From a bacterium (GTDB taxonomy: Bacteria; 4484-113; JAGGVC01), in NCBI GenBank assembly GCA_039961635.1, contig JABRWB010000027.1, positions 47,501 through 75,195 on the forward strand: a stretch of DNA of 27,695 bases. Direction: 5' to 3'. This document shows positions 1 through 7,922 of the stretch, in pieces; the stretch's first letter is position 1, and each line of letters opens with the position of its first letter. The notes below the pieces were generated by a model. That model was not told where the DNA came from and ran no database searches. It saw only the letters and a list, made by a program, of their open reading frames with translations. A program made the translations under genes and the position numbers.

Positions 1-2409
1 GCCGATAATCAACTCGGACAGCGGATCCTCCACCTGGCGAACAACCGTTCGCTTCATATTGCGCGCTCCGTATGCGGGAGAAAAACCGCTGGCCACCAGA
101 TTTTCGATCACATCGTTGCTCCACTCGATATGGTAATCGAGCACCTGCAGATTGCCGCGCAGCTCCTGCAGGTAGATTTCGGTGATGTGTGCGATCTCCG
201 GCTTCGTTAGCATGTTGAAATAAATCGTTTCATCGATACGGTTCAGAAATTCGGGCTTGAACGACTGCTTGAGGAAGCGCTCCGCGTTGCGCTTGTAACT
301 AGTGTACAGAGACGCCAGGTCGTCTTCGGAAAGCTCGCCCTCGCGCCTCAATCCCACACGCGCGTCGTCCGACACCAGCTTTCCGCCGATATTCGTCGTG
401 AAGATTATGACGCAGTTGTGGAAATAGACCTTGCGTCCCTGGCTGTCCGTTACGTTTCCTTCATCCAGCATCTGCATCAGAGTGTGGAACACATCCGGAT
501 GCGCCTTTTCCATTTCGTCGAAAAGCACGACGCTGTACGGCCGCAACCTTACCGCCTCTGTGAGCTGGCCACCCTCATCGTATCCTACGTAGCCGGGAGG
601 ACTGCCTATCAGTCGCGATACGGCGAACTTTTCCGTGTACTCGCTCATATCAATCCGGATGAGCGCGTCTGGATTGAGGAACAGATTGGTGGCAAGCACT
701 TTTGCCAATTCCGTTTTGCCGACGCCCGTCGGGCCCACGAAAATGAATGTGCCTATCGGCCGGTTCGCGTGCTTGATGCCCGCATACGACCGCTTCAGCG
801 CTTTTACTATCGTAGAAACCGCTTCGTCCTGCCCGATTATCCGGCTCCGGATGCGCTCGGAAAGTCCGACAAGCACGCGAGCCTCATCCTCGGTAAAGCT
901 GGTCATCGGAATGCCCGTCCAAAGCTCCACTACTCTCGCCACGTCCTGTGCGGTTACAATTAGAGGCCGCTGCTCCTCGCGCCGATCGAACAGCGGCAGC
1001 GCGGGCGCGCGTTCCTCGGTTACCTCCTCATTTTCGTCCCCGTCGTCCGGCATAGGATGCTCGACGTCTGAAAGCCCTTGCATAAGCTGTTCGAATTCCT
1101 CGGGCGAGCCGTCGAATCCTTCATCGTCAGGTAGTTCGATGTCCGCATCCTCGGCGGAAATCTCGCCCTCGGGTTCGAGTGCTTTCCTGCCTTCCAAGTT
1201 GACCCACGCCGCGGCCTCGTCTATAACGTCTATCGCCTTGTCCGGCAGCTTACGGTCGTTGATGTATTTGGTTGAAAGGTAAACCGCCCGCTCGATGGCA
1301 TCCGATCGGATCTTGACCCGATGGAAGTCCTCGTACTCCGGCTTGAGTCCCTCCAGGATCTGAACCGTTTCTTCATAAGTCGGCTCCTCGACGAAAATCG
1401 GCTGGAACCTGCGAGACAACGCGGCGTCTTTTTCGATGTACTTGCGGTACTCCTTGAACGTGGTCGCTCCTATGCAGCGAAGCTCGCCTCTTGCAAGCGA
1501 CGGCTTGAGTATGTTCGAAGCGTCTAGGCTTCCCTCTGCGCTGCCCGCCCCAAGAATCGTGTGCAGCTCGTCAACAAAGATTATTATCTTGCCTTCGCTG
1601 GCCCGGATTTCGTTGATGAGCTGTTTCAAGCGCTCCTCGAATTCACCGCGGAATTTGGTGCCTGCGACGATTCCCGCAAGGTCTATCGCAAGCACGCGGC
1701 GCTTCTTGAGCAACCACGGCACTTCATTCTTCATTATCCGGTGAGCAAGACCTTCCACAATCGCGGTTTTACCCACGCCCGCCTCGCCCACCAGAATCGG
1801 GTTATTCTTCGTCCGCTTACATAAAATGTGGATAAGACGATCGATTTCCTTGTCGCGGCCGATGACGGGATCGAGCTTACCAGCCTGCGCCAGACGCGTG
1901 AGATCGCGCGAAAAGCGCTCGATGATCGAGTCCTCTTCCTTGCCCTGCCCTCCGGGGCCGCTAAACTCGGTGCTTTTGAGGAATTTGGTGAAGGCGTTGC
2001 GAAGGACGGTTTGGTCGAGGTTGAATTCCTTGAACAGAAAGAAAATGGTCGTGTTGCGTTCCACGCTCATCGCGATGAGCAAATGGATGGTGCGGATCTC
2101 CGAATGGTGGAATCGGTTGATCTCGCGGTACGCGTTGTCGAACAGGTTGATCGTCCGGCGGCCAAACGTCGGCTCGTGCTTGTAGCTGCCCTGGTTCTTG
2201 TACAGGTAGTTCTCAAGCACGTAGGTCATCTTGGCCGCGTTGACCTTTAGAGAGCGCAGCACCTTCATCGCGCTCGAATTCTTCTGGTGAAGAATGGCGA
2301 ACAGGATGTGCTCCGGCTCCACGAACGTGTTGTTGAACCGGATGCAGTATTCCCGCGCCTTGGTTATCGCGTTCCGGGCCGGAAACGAAAACTTACTAAG
2401 GAAATCCAT
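1..2409 (-). CDS. clpC: ClpC-type AAA+ protease ATPase, 3' end cut by window edge
   Basis: This is a Hsp100 unfoldase subunit that would feed substrates to the ClpP protease in the cytoplasm. 803 codons are visible from ATG 2409 and no stop is reached, so the C-terminus lies outside the window. Order of parts: a Clp N-domain at about 1-150; first ATPase with Walker A GEAGVGKT at 208-215 and Walker B Asp-Glu at 280-281; a linker at about 403-483; second ATPase with GPTGVGKT at 559-566 and FDEMEKAHP Walker B at 631-632; then the start of the C-terminal small domain. The linker is rich in Asp and Glu and lacks the UVR-like coiled coil normal for ClpC, so the assignment to ClpC rather than ClpA or ClpE is by overall similarity. 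The gene stands alone behind its own promoter. The AAGGAG Shine-Dalgarno is 11 nt from the ATG, which is rather long. Confidence 0.93.
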   Translation of the reverse strand, partial: MDFLSKFSFPARNAITKAREYCIRFNNTFVEPEHILFAILHQKNSSAMKVLRSLKVNAAKMTYVLENYLYKNQGSYKHEPTFGRRTINLFDNAYREINRFHHSEIRTIHLLIAMSVERNTTIFFLFKEFNLDQTVLRNAFTKFLKSTEFSGPGGQGKEEDSIIERFSRDLTRLAQAGKLDPVIGRDKEIDRLIHILCKRTKNNPILVGEAGVGKTAIVEGLAHRIMKNEVPWLLKKRRVLAIDLAGIVAGTKFRGEFEERLKQLINEIRASEGKIIIFVDELHTILGAGSAEGSLDASNILKPSLARGELRCIGATTFKEYRKYIEKDAALSRRFQPIFVEEPTYEETVQILEGLKPEYEDFHRVKIRSDAIERAVYLSTKYINDRKLPDKAIDVIDEAAAWVNLEGRKALEPEGEISAEDADIELPDDEGFDGSPEEFEQLMQGLSDVEHPMPDDGDENEEVTEERAPALPLFDRREEQRPLIVTAQDVARVVELWTGIPMTSFTEDEARVLVGLSERIRSRIIGQDEAVSTIVKALKRSYAGIKHANRPIGTFIFVGPTGVGKTELAKVLATNLFLNPDALIRIDMSEYTEKFAVSRLIGSPPGYVGYDEGGQLTEAVRLRPYSVVLFDEMEKAHPDVFHTLMQMLDEGNVTDSQGRKVYFHNCVIIFTTNIGGKLVSDDARVGLRREGELSEDDLASLYTSYKRNAERFLKQSFKPEFLNRIDETIYFNMLTKPEIAHITEIYLQELRGNLQVLDYHIEWSNDVIENLVASGFSPAYGARNMKRTVVRQVEDPLSELIIG

Positions 2410-2437
2410 CTACTCATCTGCTCCTTCGGGGGAGACG

Positions 2438-2479
2438 TGCCATTGCGGATAAAGGCTCGAAAAGCAAATGCCAATGGCA
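2438..2479 (-). promoter_or_regulatory. Inverted repeat in the clpC 5' leader
   Basis: An 8-bp perfect inverted repeat, TGCCATTG at 2438-2445 and CAATGGCA at 2472-2479, lies between the clpC -10 box and its ATG. The distal arm is also part of a tight dyad TGCCA-A-TGGCA at 2469-2479. It could be an operator for a heat-shock repressor or an mRNA hairpin. It does not match CIRCE or the CtsR consensus. The function is unknown. Confidence 0.35.
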
Positions 2480-2501
2480 ATGCATCACCCAACGGATGCT
2501 A

Positions 2502-2507
2502 ATTATA
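2502..2507 (-). promoter_or_regulatory. -10 box of the clpC promoter
   Basis: A perfect TATAAT on the minus strand lies 93 nt upstream of the clpC ATG, in the 134-nt gap after ilvE. The best -35 candidates at 17-19 nt (CGGCAA, TTCGGC) are poor. The predicted leader is about 85 nt. A run of eight T on the minus strand (2531-2538) just after the ilvE stop has no clear GC-rich stem before it. Confidence 0.5.
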
Positions 2508-2543
2508 CCTGAGCCACCGGTTATTTGCCGAAAAAAAAGCACC

Positions 2544-3524
2544 TCACCCCTTTGTCGCGGCGGGTCGCGGAATCGGCGTTCCGTGCCGCGCCACGTATCC
2601 GGGAAATGCCTCTTTCAGGGAACGGTAAACTTCAAAAGAATTAATCCCGTCGCCAATCGTTCTGCCGTCAATGTCTCGAACGGCAACAAGTTCGGCGGCG
2701 GTGCCGGTCAGAAAGCACTCGTCCGCACCGTAAAGGTCGAACACAGTAAGCCTGCGTTCGCGAGTTTCAATGCCCAATTCATCCGCAATCTCAAGCACCG
2801 AATTGCGCGTTATGCCGGGAAGTATGCCTTCGTTGACGTCGGGCGTTGAAAGGACGCCGTTTTTCACCACAAATACGTTGTCCGCGGTGGCCTCTGTGAC
2901 ATAGCCTTCTCGGGAGATCATTATCCCCTCGGATACGAGCAGCATCTTCTCCTCGTCGGAAAGCGATGTAAAGGAACGGCCGCCTGTCCAGGCGTTGTAA
3001 TTATTGACCTGAATCATGCCGAGTATGTTGTTTACGTAGTTGAGGGACTTGACCATGGGAGACAGGCCGACGACGGGCTTCTGCGGCACCGCCAAGGTGA
3101 CAACACGCAGCCCGTTTTCGTAAAAGAACCTTGGATAAAGTTGAATATCCGCAGTGATTATGAAAACCGTCGCTCCGCCGGTGCACTTGTTCGGATTAAT
3201 CCCCAGGTCGCCGGGGCCGCGGGTTACCACGAGGCGGATGTAAGCGTTGCCGTAAAGGTCGTTCGCCGCAAGGGTTTCCAGAACAGCCGCTTCCATTTCG
3301 TTTTTGGCCATTCCGATATCAAGTGAGAGGTACCGCGCCGAGTCATACAGCCTGTCCAAGTGCTCGTCAAGGCGGAAAACCGCGCCGTTGTAAGAGCGGA
3401 TGCCTTCAAACACGCCGTCGCCGTACAGCAGGCCGTGGTCGAAAACGGAGATTCCGGCTTCTGCGGCGGGAACGATTCGGCCGTTAAAGTAGACCTTGAG
3501 ATTCGGATTCTCGACAATTGTCAT
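2544..3524 (-). CDS. ilvE: Branched-chain amino acid aminotransferase (class IV)
   Basis: This PLP enzyme interconverts Leu, Ile and Val with their 2-keto acids using glutamate/2-oxoglutarate. At 326 residues it is slightly longer than the usual ~300. The fold-type IV hallmarks are present: the N-terminal FDHGLLYGDGVFEG segment (28-41), the PLP-linking lysine K159 in VKSLNY, the GYVTEATADN segment (207-216) and the phosphate-binding LPGITR (235-240). About 18 extra residues, roughly 174-196, sit between the lysine segment and GYVTEA. ATG 3524 has GGAG 5 nt upstream and a TATAAT promoter close by, so the gene is probably monocistronic. A D-amino acid transaminase or aminodeoxychorismate lyase is less likely because of length and the GYVTEATADN segment. 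Confidence 0.92.
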   Translation of the reverse strand: MTIVENPNLKVYFNGRIVPAAEAGISVFDHGLLYGDGVFEGIRSYNGAVFRLDEHLDRLYDSARYLSLDIGMAKNEMEAAVLETLAANDLYGNAYIRLVVTRGPGDLGINPNKCTGGATVFIITADIQLYPRFFYENGLRVVTLAVPQKPVVGLSPMVKSLNYVNNILGMIQVNNYNAWTGGRSFTSLSDEEKMLLVSEGIMISREGYVTEATADNVFVVKNGVLSTPDVNEGILPGITRNSVLEIADELGIETRERRLTVFDLYGADECFLTGTAAELVAVRDIDGRTIGDGINSFEVYRSLKEAFPGYVARHGTPIPRPAATKG

Positions 3525-3557
3525 AGCGGCTCCGCAATCCTTCTGGATGGCGTGGCG

Positions 3558-3563
3558 ATTATA
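3558..3563 (-). promoter_or_regulatory. Extended -10 box of the ilvE promoter
   Basis: On the minus strand the 74-nt gap upstream of ilvE reads TGTTATAAT, an extended -10 (TG-N-TATAAT) 34 nt before the ATG. There is no good -35. A short dyad ACCCGATGGGT (3570-3580) fills the spacer region and could be an operator, but its arms are only 4 bp. Confidence 0.5.
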
Positions 3564-3598
3564 ACATGCACCCGATGGGTAGGATAACTTGGGGACGT

Positions 3599-5794
3599 CT
3601 ATCCGTAAGCCCGGCGGCGCGCTTTTCGCACCAAGTCTATTCGCTCTTCATCTATTAGTTGGCCGAAGCTGCGAAGGCCCGCCAGCTTGAAACCATGTTT
3701 TTTGCCCATTTCCGCGGTCAACTCCACTTTGGACTTATGAATCGTTCTCCCCAGCGTGAAATGCGTGGTTATTCCTTCCAGAGCTAAAAGTATCGTCTCG
3801 GCCAAACAGGCGTAGATGGTGTTCGGGGGAAGGCCGATGTCGAACCCGAGGTCCGTTGGTGACGGAAGCGCTATTTCGCCGCTTTCAATCACCAGCACGT
3901 CGGGCCGCGCCCGCGCACTTTCTTCCGCGATGTCCGGCGGCCGAGCTACGTCGCAAACCAGCGCGCCCGGCTTTAGGTGCTCAACGCCGACTATCGGATC
4001 GATCGCGCTTGTCGTAGTAACGACAATATCCGCGCGTTTTATATGATCCTTGACGTTGGTCGTCGTTGACAGAACTATCTCCGGAGCTTCGCGCGATATA
4101 AGCGCGCCGAGCGCGATCAGCCTCTCCGGTCTCGGCGAAACAAGGACTATTTCCCTCACCTTGTCGGCAAGCAGCCGGGCGAGAACGCTGCCGATGGAGC
4201 CTGTTGCGCCGACGACCATTGCGGTCGAACGAGGAAGCTCTATCCCGATTCGCGCGGAGGCTTGACTTATCGTTTCGAGCGTCGCCGCAACTGTGTATGA
4301 ATTGCCCGTCGTTATCGCAATCGGGCTGCGCCTCGCAACACTTACGCCCGCGTCTCCCACGACAGAAGTGAACGCGCCCAGACCCATAACCGATGCGCCG
4401 AGCTCTTGGCCTATCCCCGCCAATTCGACGAGCCTCTCATATACCTGTTCCGGTGGCATACGAAGCATCAAGCGCGGGGTTATGGGCAATACTAGTATCC
4501 AGCCTTCGGCCAGCGCGCCTGTTTCGGAAATGATCGTTCCCGTTCGACTTGCAACAAACGACGGTGTTTTGGCGGCGATCGCCTCCATCATCCCTTCGGT
4601 CATCACGCCGCGGAACCGGCGCAAAACCGGATGGCGCGCAAGCTGCCCCGGCGTGAGCGGATGAATGACGAAACAGAACTTTGCGGTTTCCGGGCTTGCC
4701 GAAAAAACCGCCGGCGGAACATCCTGCGCGAACGGCAAGGGCGAAGCGCTTTCCAGCGCGCGTTCGTCATGCACGGGCATTGGCGCAACAGGAGGCTCGA
4801 AAGAGATGATTTCCGGCACGGGCATAAGCCTGATTATTTCATCCAAGTACCTATCGCGCCTGTGGCCCACTTTGCCCCGAGTCGCGAGAGTCATCACAGC
4901 TTCCATTACGCTCGCGCTTACGCGCTTGCCGGACAATACCGGCGTCAGTGACGCCACGGTGCTCGTGCCGCGCGACCGCAGCCACTCGACTTCATCGTCC
5001 GAGCGCAGGTTGGTTACGACCACTTTGCCGTCGAGCGATTGCGGGGCGTAGCGTTTTAAATATGTCATCCCGCCGACGATTACTTCCGACCAATAAAAGA
5101 CTTGGCGCCAACGCGGCAGTAATTTGGGACGGCGACGCGCGCCGGGAAAATACCAATCAAGAGGCGCGCGCGTGACAATTCCGAGAATAAGCGGCGAAAA
5201 GGCGCGCACCTGTCCCAAACTGAAAAGCGGAATGCCCAGTCGCAGGTTGTACATCAGATCGCCGTAAATCGTCTGTGCGCTGGCGGCGGAAAGTACCTCG
5301 CTAACCCCCCATCGATCTATGCCCGACAAAACAAGTGTGCGCCTATTTGAAATATCTCCTTGGAGCGATTCAACGATAAGCCTGGTCAAATGGCGATCCA
5401 CAGTATCTTTGGAGCGAATTCCGTCGCAGACGTACAGCGGCGTATTTTCCTCCTCCGACAACAACCCGCGCAACTGCTTGTGCCGATAATACTTGTCACC
5501 AACAGTGTAGGTAAGCGAGAATCCGGACAACGCGACCGCGTCGAACTGACCTCGCGCGGCGGAAATTAGGTTTTCTACATTGCCGACATCGCGTCGTCCC
5601 GCGGCAACTTCGACTTCTACCGGAGTGCCAAGATAATCGAATGAATAGCGTGCTTCCGCAACATCTGCGGGAAAGTAAATTTCAAGTATTCGAAAACCGT
5701 TCGGATGGGCCTCGCCTGCAAATCCTTGCGAAGCATCGGCGCGCGACTCCGTCGCCCCTGCGTCAGAAACGGGTGTGAATTCAGGAGATTTCAA
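3599..5794 (-). CDS. Two-domain protein: quinate-dehydrogenase-labelled domain fused to acyl-ACP reductase (AAR)-like domain
   Basis: This is a 731-residue predicted soluble oxidoreductase. The C-terminal part (about 372-720) resembles cyanobacterial long-chain acyl-ACP reductase. It has a GLGAFTSVVG segment, TTGNSYT from residue 495, a Rossmann loop GATGSIG at 529-535, and YACLAE with Cys663 where AAR carries its acyl-accepting cysteine, followed by LEGITTHFTLGR. The N-terminal part (about 33-325) resembles a family often auto-annotated quinate 5-dehydrogenase, with segments such as GIDRWGVSEVL, GDLMYNLRLGIP and TNLRSDDEVEWL. I do not trust that label. A Pro/Ala-rich linker (about 326-370) joins the two. 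The start is TTG 5794, overlapping the previous gene's stop as TTGA, with GGAG 8 nt upstream. The open frame extends to 6106, but that part is antisense-frame overlap with the upstream gene. A plausible role is reduction of acyl thioesters to aldehydes, but the true substrate is unknown. Confidence 0.8.
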   Translation of the reverse strand: MKSPEFTPVSDAGATESRADASQGFAGEAHPNGFRILEIYFPADVAEARYSFDYLGTPVEVEVAAGRRDVGNVENLISAARGQFDAVALSGFSLTYTVGDKYYRHKQLRGLLSEEENTPLYVCDGIRSKDTVDRHLTRLIVESLQGDISNRRTLVLSGIDRWGVSEVLSAASAQTIYGDLMYNLRLGIPLFSLGQVRAFSPLILGIVTRAPLDWYFPGARRRPKLLPRWRQVFYWSEVIVGGMTYLKRYAPQSLDGKVVVTNLRSDDEVEWLRSRGTSTVASLTPVLSGKRVSASVMEAVMTLATRGKVGHRRDRYLDEIIRLMPVPEIISFEPPVAPMPVHDERALESASPLPFAQDVPPAVFSASPETAKFCFVIHPLTPGQLARHPVLRRFRGVMTEGMMEAIAAKTPSFVASRTGTIISETGALAEGWILVLPITPRLMLRMPPEQVYERLVELAGIGQELGASVMGLGAFTSVVGDAGVSVARRSPIAITTGNSYTVAATLETISQASARIGIELPRSTAMVVGATGSIGSVLARLLADKVREIVLVSPRPERLIALGALISREAPEIVLSTTTNVKDHIKRADIVVTTTSAIDPIVGVEHLKPGALVCDVARPPDIAEESARARPDVLVIESGEIALPSPTDLGFDIGLPPNTIYACLAETILLALEGITTHFTLGRTIHKSKVELTAEMGKKHGFKLAGLRSFGQLIDEERIDLVRKARRRAYG

Positions 5795-6510
5795 ACCGCG
5801 GTCTCCGCGCCAGGTTCGGGAATGACAACCTTCGCGCCGCCCTCCGACAGCGCTCGGCGAATGTCCTCTTCCGGTGTCGCAATCACCGGAAATGTATCGT
5901 AGTGCATCGGGACGACGATTCGCGGCGACAATAGTTCGAGCGCGATGCGAGCAGCGCGAAGGTCCATGGTGAAATGACCACCGACGGGAAGAAGCACGAT
6001 TTCGGGAGACCAGATGCGCCGGATGAACTCCATCTCGGCCATAAGCCAGGTGTCGCCGGCGTGATACAGCCTGCGCCCGTCCTCGAACGTGAAAACATAG
6101 CCGCAAGCGAGTCCCGCGGGTATAAGCATTTCGTCGACGGAATATGTTGACGAGTGCGTCGCCGGAACCATCGCGATGGATACGTTATTTATTTTCGCCT
6201 CGCCGCCGATGTTCATACCGACGGAATCTTCGGGCGTCAGGCCTCGCCCTTGCAATATAAGAACCAATTCGTACATCCCAACCACTTTCGGACGAAGCCG
6301 CTGGTAGATTTCGAGCGTATCGCCAACGTGATCCGCGTGGCCGTGGGTGAGCGCGATAACGTCGGCTTCCTTAATTTCTGCGCGCTTTTCCTCGTAAACC
6401 GGATTGCCGGTTAGAAATGGGTCTATAAGGACGACAGAGCCTTGGGGCGAGCGGACCAGAAAACTGGAATGGCCATACCATGTCAATTTAATCGAACCGA
6501 CTTCGCTCAC
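5791..6510 (-). CDS. UPF0173-type metal-dependent hydrolase, metallo-beta-lactamase fold
   Basis: A 239-residue cytoplasmic metallo-hydrolase of the UlaG/YtkL-like group. The metal site is visible: HGHADH at 56-61, a His in PATHSS, an Asp in YHAGDT and a late His in MHYDTFP. The N-terminus (IKLTWYGHSSFLV) is typical of UPF0173 proteins. The start is GTG 6510, overlapping the glmM stop as GTGA, with AGGAGG 6 nt upstream. A longer frame to 6591 exists but would begin inside glmM without family similarity. The substrate is not known for this family. Coupling between glmM and the AAR-like gene suggests a role tied to that unit. Confidence 0.88.
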   Translation of the reverse strand: MSEVGSIKLTWYGHSSFLVRSPQGSVVLIDPFLTGNPVYEEKRAEIKEADVIALTHGHADHVGDTLEIYQRLRPKVVGMYELVLILQGRGLTPEDSVGMNIGGEAKINNVSIAMVPATHSSTYSVDEMLIPAGLACGYVFTFEDGRRLYHAGDTWLMAEMEFIRRIWSPEIVLLPVGGHFTMDLRAARIALELLSPRIVVPMHYDTFPVIATPEEDIRRALSEGGAKVVIPEPGAETAV

Positions 6511-7922
6511 TTTGAACCTCCTGCTGAAATCGCGCGGGGCGCGCACGCGCGGGCGCGGTTTTGCGCATCCCACTCCATTATCGCGGCACACGCGGCTTTT
6601 AGAACCTTTTTGGCCAGCGCGGCGCTTTTGCTTTCCGTCATCACACGGATTAGCGGCTCGGTGCCGGAAGGACGCACCAGCAAACGCACCTTTCCCGAAT
6701 AATCGGCGGAAAGCGCGGACAGCGATGCGGAAACTTTTTTGTCTGCGTCCCAGCCGTCCTTGGTCAGCACGCGTAAGTTTTCAAGATATTGCGGGTACAC
6801 GGGGATGTCTGAGGTCAATTCCGAAATCGTCTTGCCTGTGGAGTAAACGAGTTTTACGATGGACGCCGCCGCAAGCAGACCGTCTCCGGAGCAGCTTTTG
6901 TCCAACAATATTAAGTGTCCGCTCTGCTCACCGCCAAGCAACAATCCCCGCTCAACGAGCTGGTCCATCACGTTTTTGTCGCCGACCGGAACGCGGTGCA
7001 TCTCGATATTGTGATTCGCGAGAAATTCCTCAAGACCGAGGTTGCTCATAACGGTCACAACAACCGCCCCGGAATTGCGGTATTTCCGCTCATGCACGGC
7101 CAGCGCGCCGATAAGCCTGTCACCGTTGATCTCTTTCCCGGAGGAGTCCACCACAAGCACGCGATCGCCATCGCCGTCAAACGCGAAACCGATGTCGGCG
7201 GAATGCTTGCGAACCGCTTTGGAAAGCGGACCAAGGTTCATCGAGCCGCAGTTCTGATTGATTCTTGTGCCGTCAAACTCGGCATTCAGAAAAACGTGAT
7301 CGCCCGGAAATCCGCCAAAAACGCTTTTGCAGACTTTTCCTGTGGCACCGTACGCGCAATCGAATACGAACTTAAGAGGCCTGCCGAAAATCCCCGCGGA
7401 AGCCGCCCTTTTTGCGTTGGGCAGCGCCGACCTAACGAAACGAGTGTATTTATCCGCAAGATTCTTGGCTTCGATTGACCGTCCGAAATACGGCGCGGTG
7501 GAACTGTCTCTTAATCCGGATGCGATGCCTTTTTCGATTTCGCGCTCCGCGCTTTCGGGTAGTTTGCGCCCATCGGGACCGAATATCTTAATTCCATTGT
7601 CTTGAATCGGATTATGGCTGGCCGTAATCATGAATCCGCCGGCAATTCCGTTCCCCGCCAACAGCCACGGCACCGCGGGCGTTGGAACCACTCCGCACCG
7701 AAGCACGCTGGCGCCGGACATCGTTATCCCGGCGGACAAAGCCGCTTCTAGCATGTCCGAAGACAGACGAGGATCCTTGCCCACAAGAAAGCTCAACGAC
7801 GAAGCATTATTTGCGCATTTTGCAAGTGCGCGCGCCGCATGAAAACCGAGGGATAGCGCAATTTCCGCGGTTAGCTCGACGCCGGCCACGCCGCGGAGCC
7901 CGTCGGTGCCGAATCGGATCAA
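6507..7922 (-). CDS. glmM: Phosphoglucosamine mutase
   Basis: Converts glucosamine-6-phosphate to glucosamine-1-phosphate, the step feeding UDP-GlcNAc for peptidoglycan. At 471 residues it is somewhat longer than the usual ~445-450. It has the alpha-D-phosphohexomutase layout: FGTDGLRG at the N-terminus, catalytic phosphoserine S102 in TASHNP, Mg-binding DGDGDR at 249-254, and the phosphate-binding RPSGTEPLIR near the C-terminus. TTG 7922 is the start: it gives the family-typical N-terminus, overlaps the ybbR stop as TTGA, and has GGAGG upstream. The cdaA-ybbR-glmM order is the known c-di-AMP module, in which GlmM can bind and inhibit CdaA (shown in Firmicutes). Confidence 0.96.
   Translation of the reverse strand: MIRFGTDGLRGVAGVELTAEIALSLGFHAARALAKCANNASSLSFLVGKDPRLSSDMLEAALSAGITMSGASVLRCGVVPTPAVPWLLAGNGIAGGFMITASHNPIQDNGIKIFGPDGRKLPESAEREIEKGIASGLRDSSTAPYFGRSIEAKNLADKYTRFVRSALPNAKRAASAGIFGRPLKFVFDCAYGATGKVCKSVFGGFPGDHVFLNAEFDGTRINQNCGSMNLGPLSKAVRKHSADIGFAFDGDGDRVLVVDSSGKEINGDRLIGALAVHERKYRNSGAVVVTVMSNLGLEEFLANHNIEMHRVPVGDKNVMDQLVERGLLLGGEQSGHLILLDKSCSGDGLLAAASIVKLVYSTGKTISELTSDIPVYPQYLENLRVLTKDGWDADKKVSASLSALSADYSGKVRLLVRPSGTEPLIRVMTESKSAALAKKVLKAACAAIMEWDAQNRARACAPRAISAGGSK

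Noticed and set aside
418-1282. Two overlapping plus-strand open frames opposite clpC
   Set aside because: They are low-complexity Ser/Arg-rich translations antisense to conserved ATPase motifs of clpC and have no independent support.
2531-2538. T-run after ilvE as an intrinsic terminator
   Set aside because: Eight T residues follow the stop on the minus strand, but I could not find a stable GC-rich stem just upstream.
2410-2543. CIRCE or CtsR operator upstream of clpC
   Set aside because: Neither the TTAGCACTC inverted repeat nor the GGTCAAA direct repeat is present on either strand of this gap.
5795-6106. Upstream extension of the AAR-fusion gene by 104 codons
   Set aside because: The extension overlaps the UPF0173 gene in another frame, is Arg/Ser-rich and unlike either domain, while TTG 5794 has a good ribosome-binding site.
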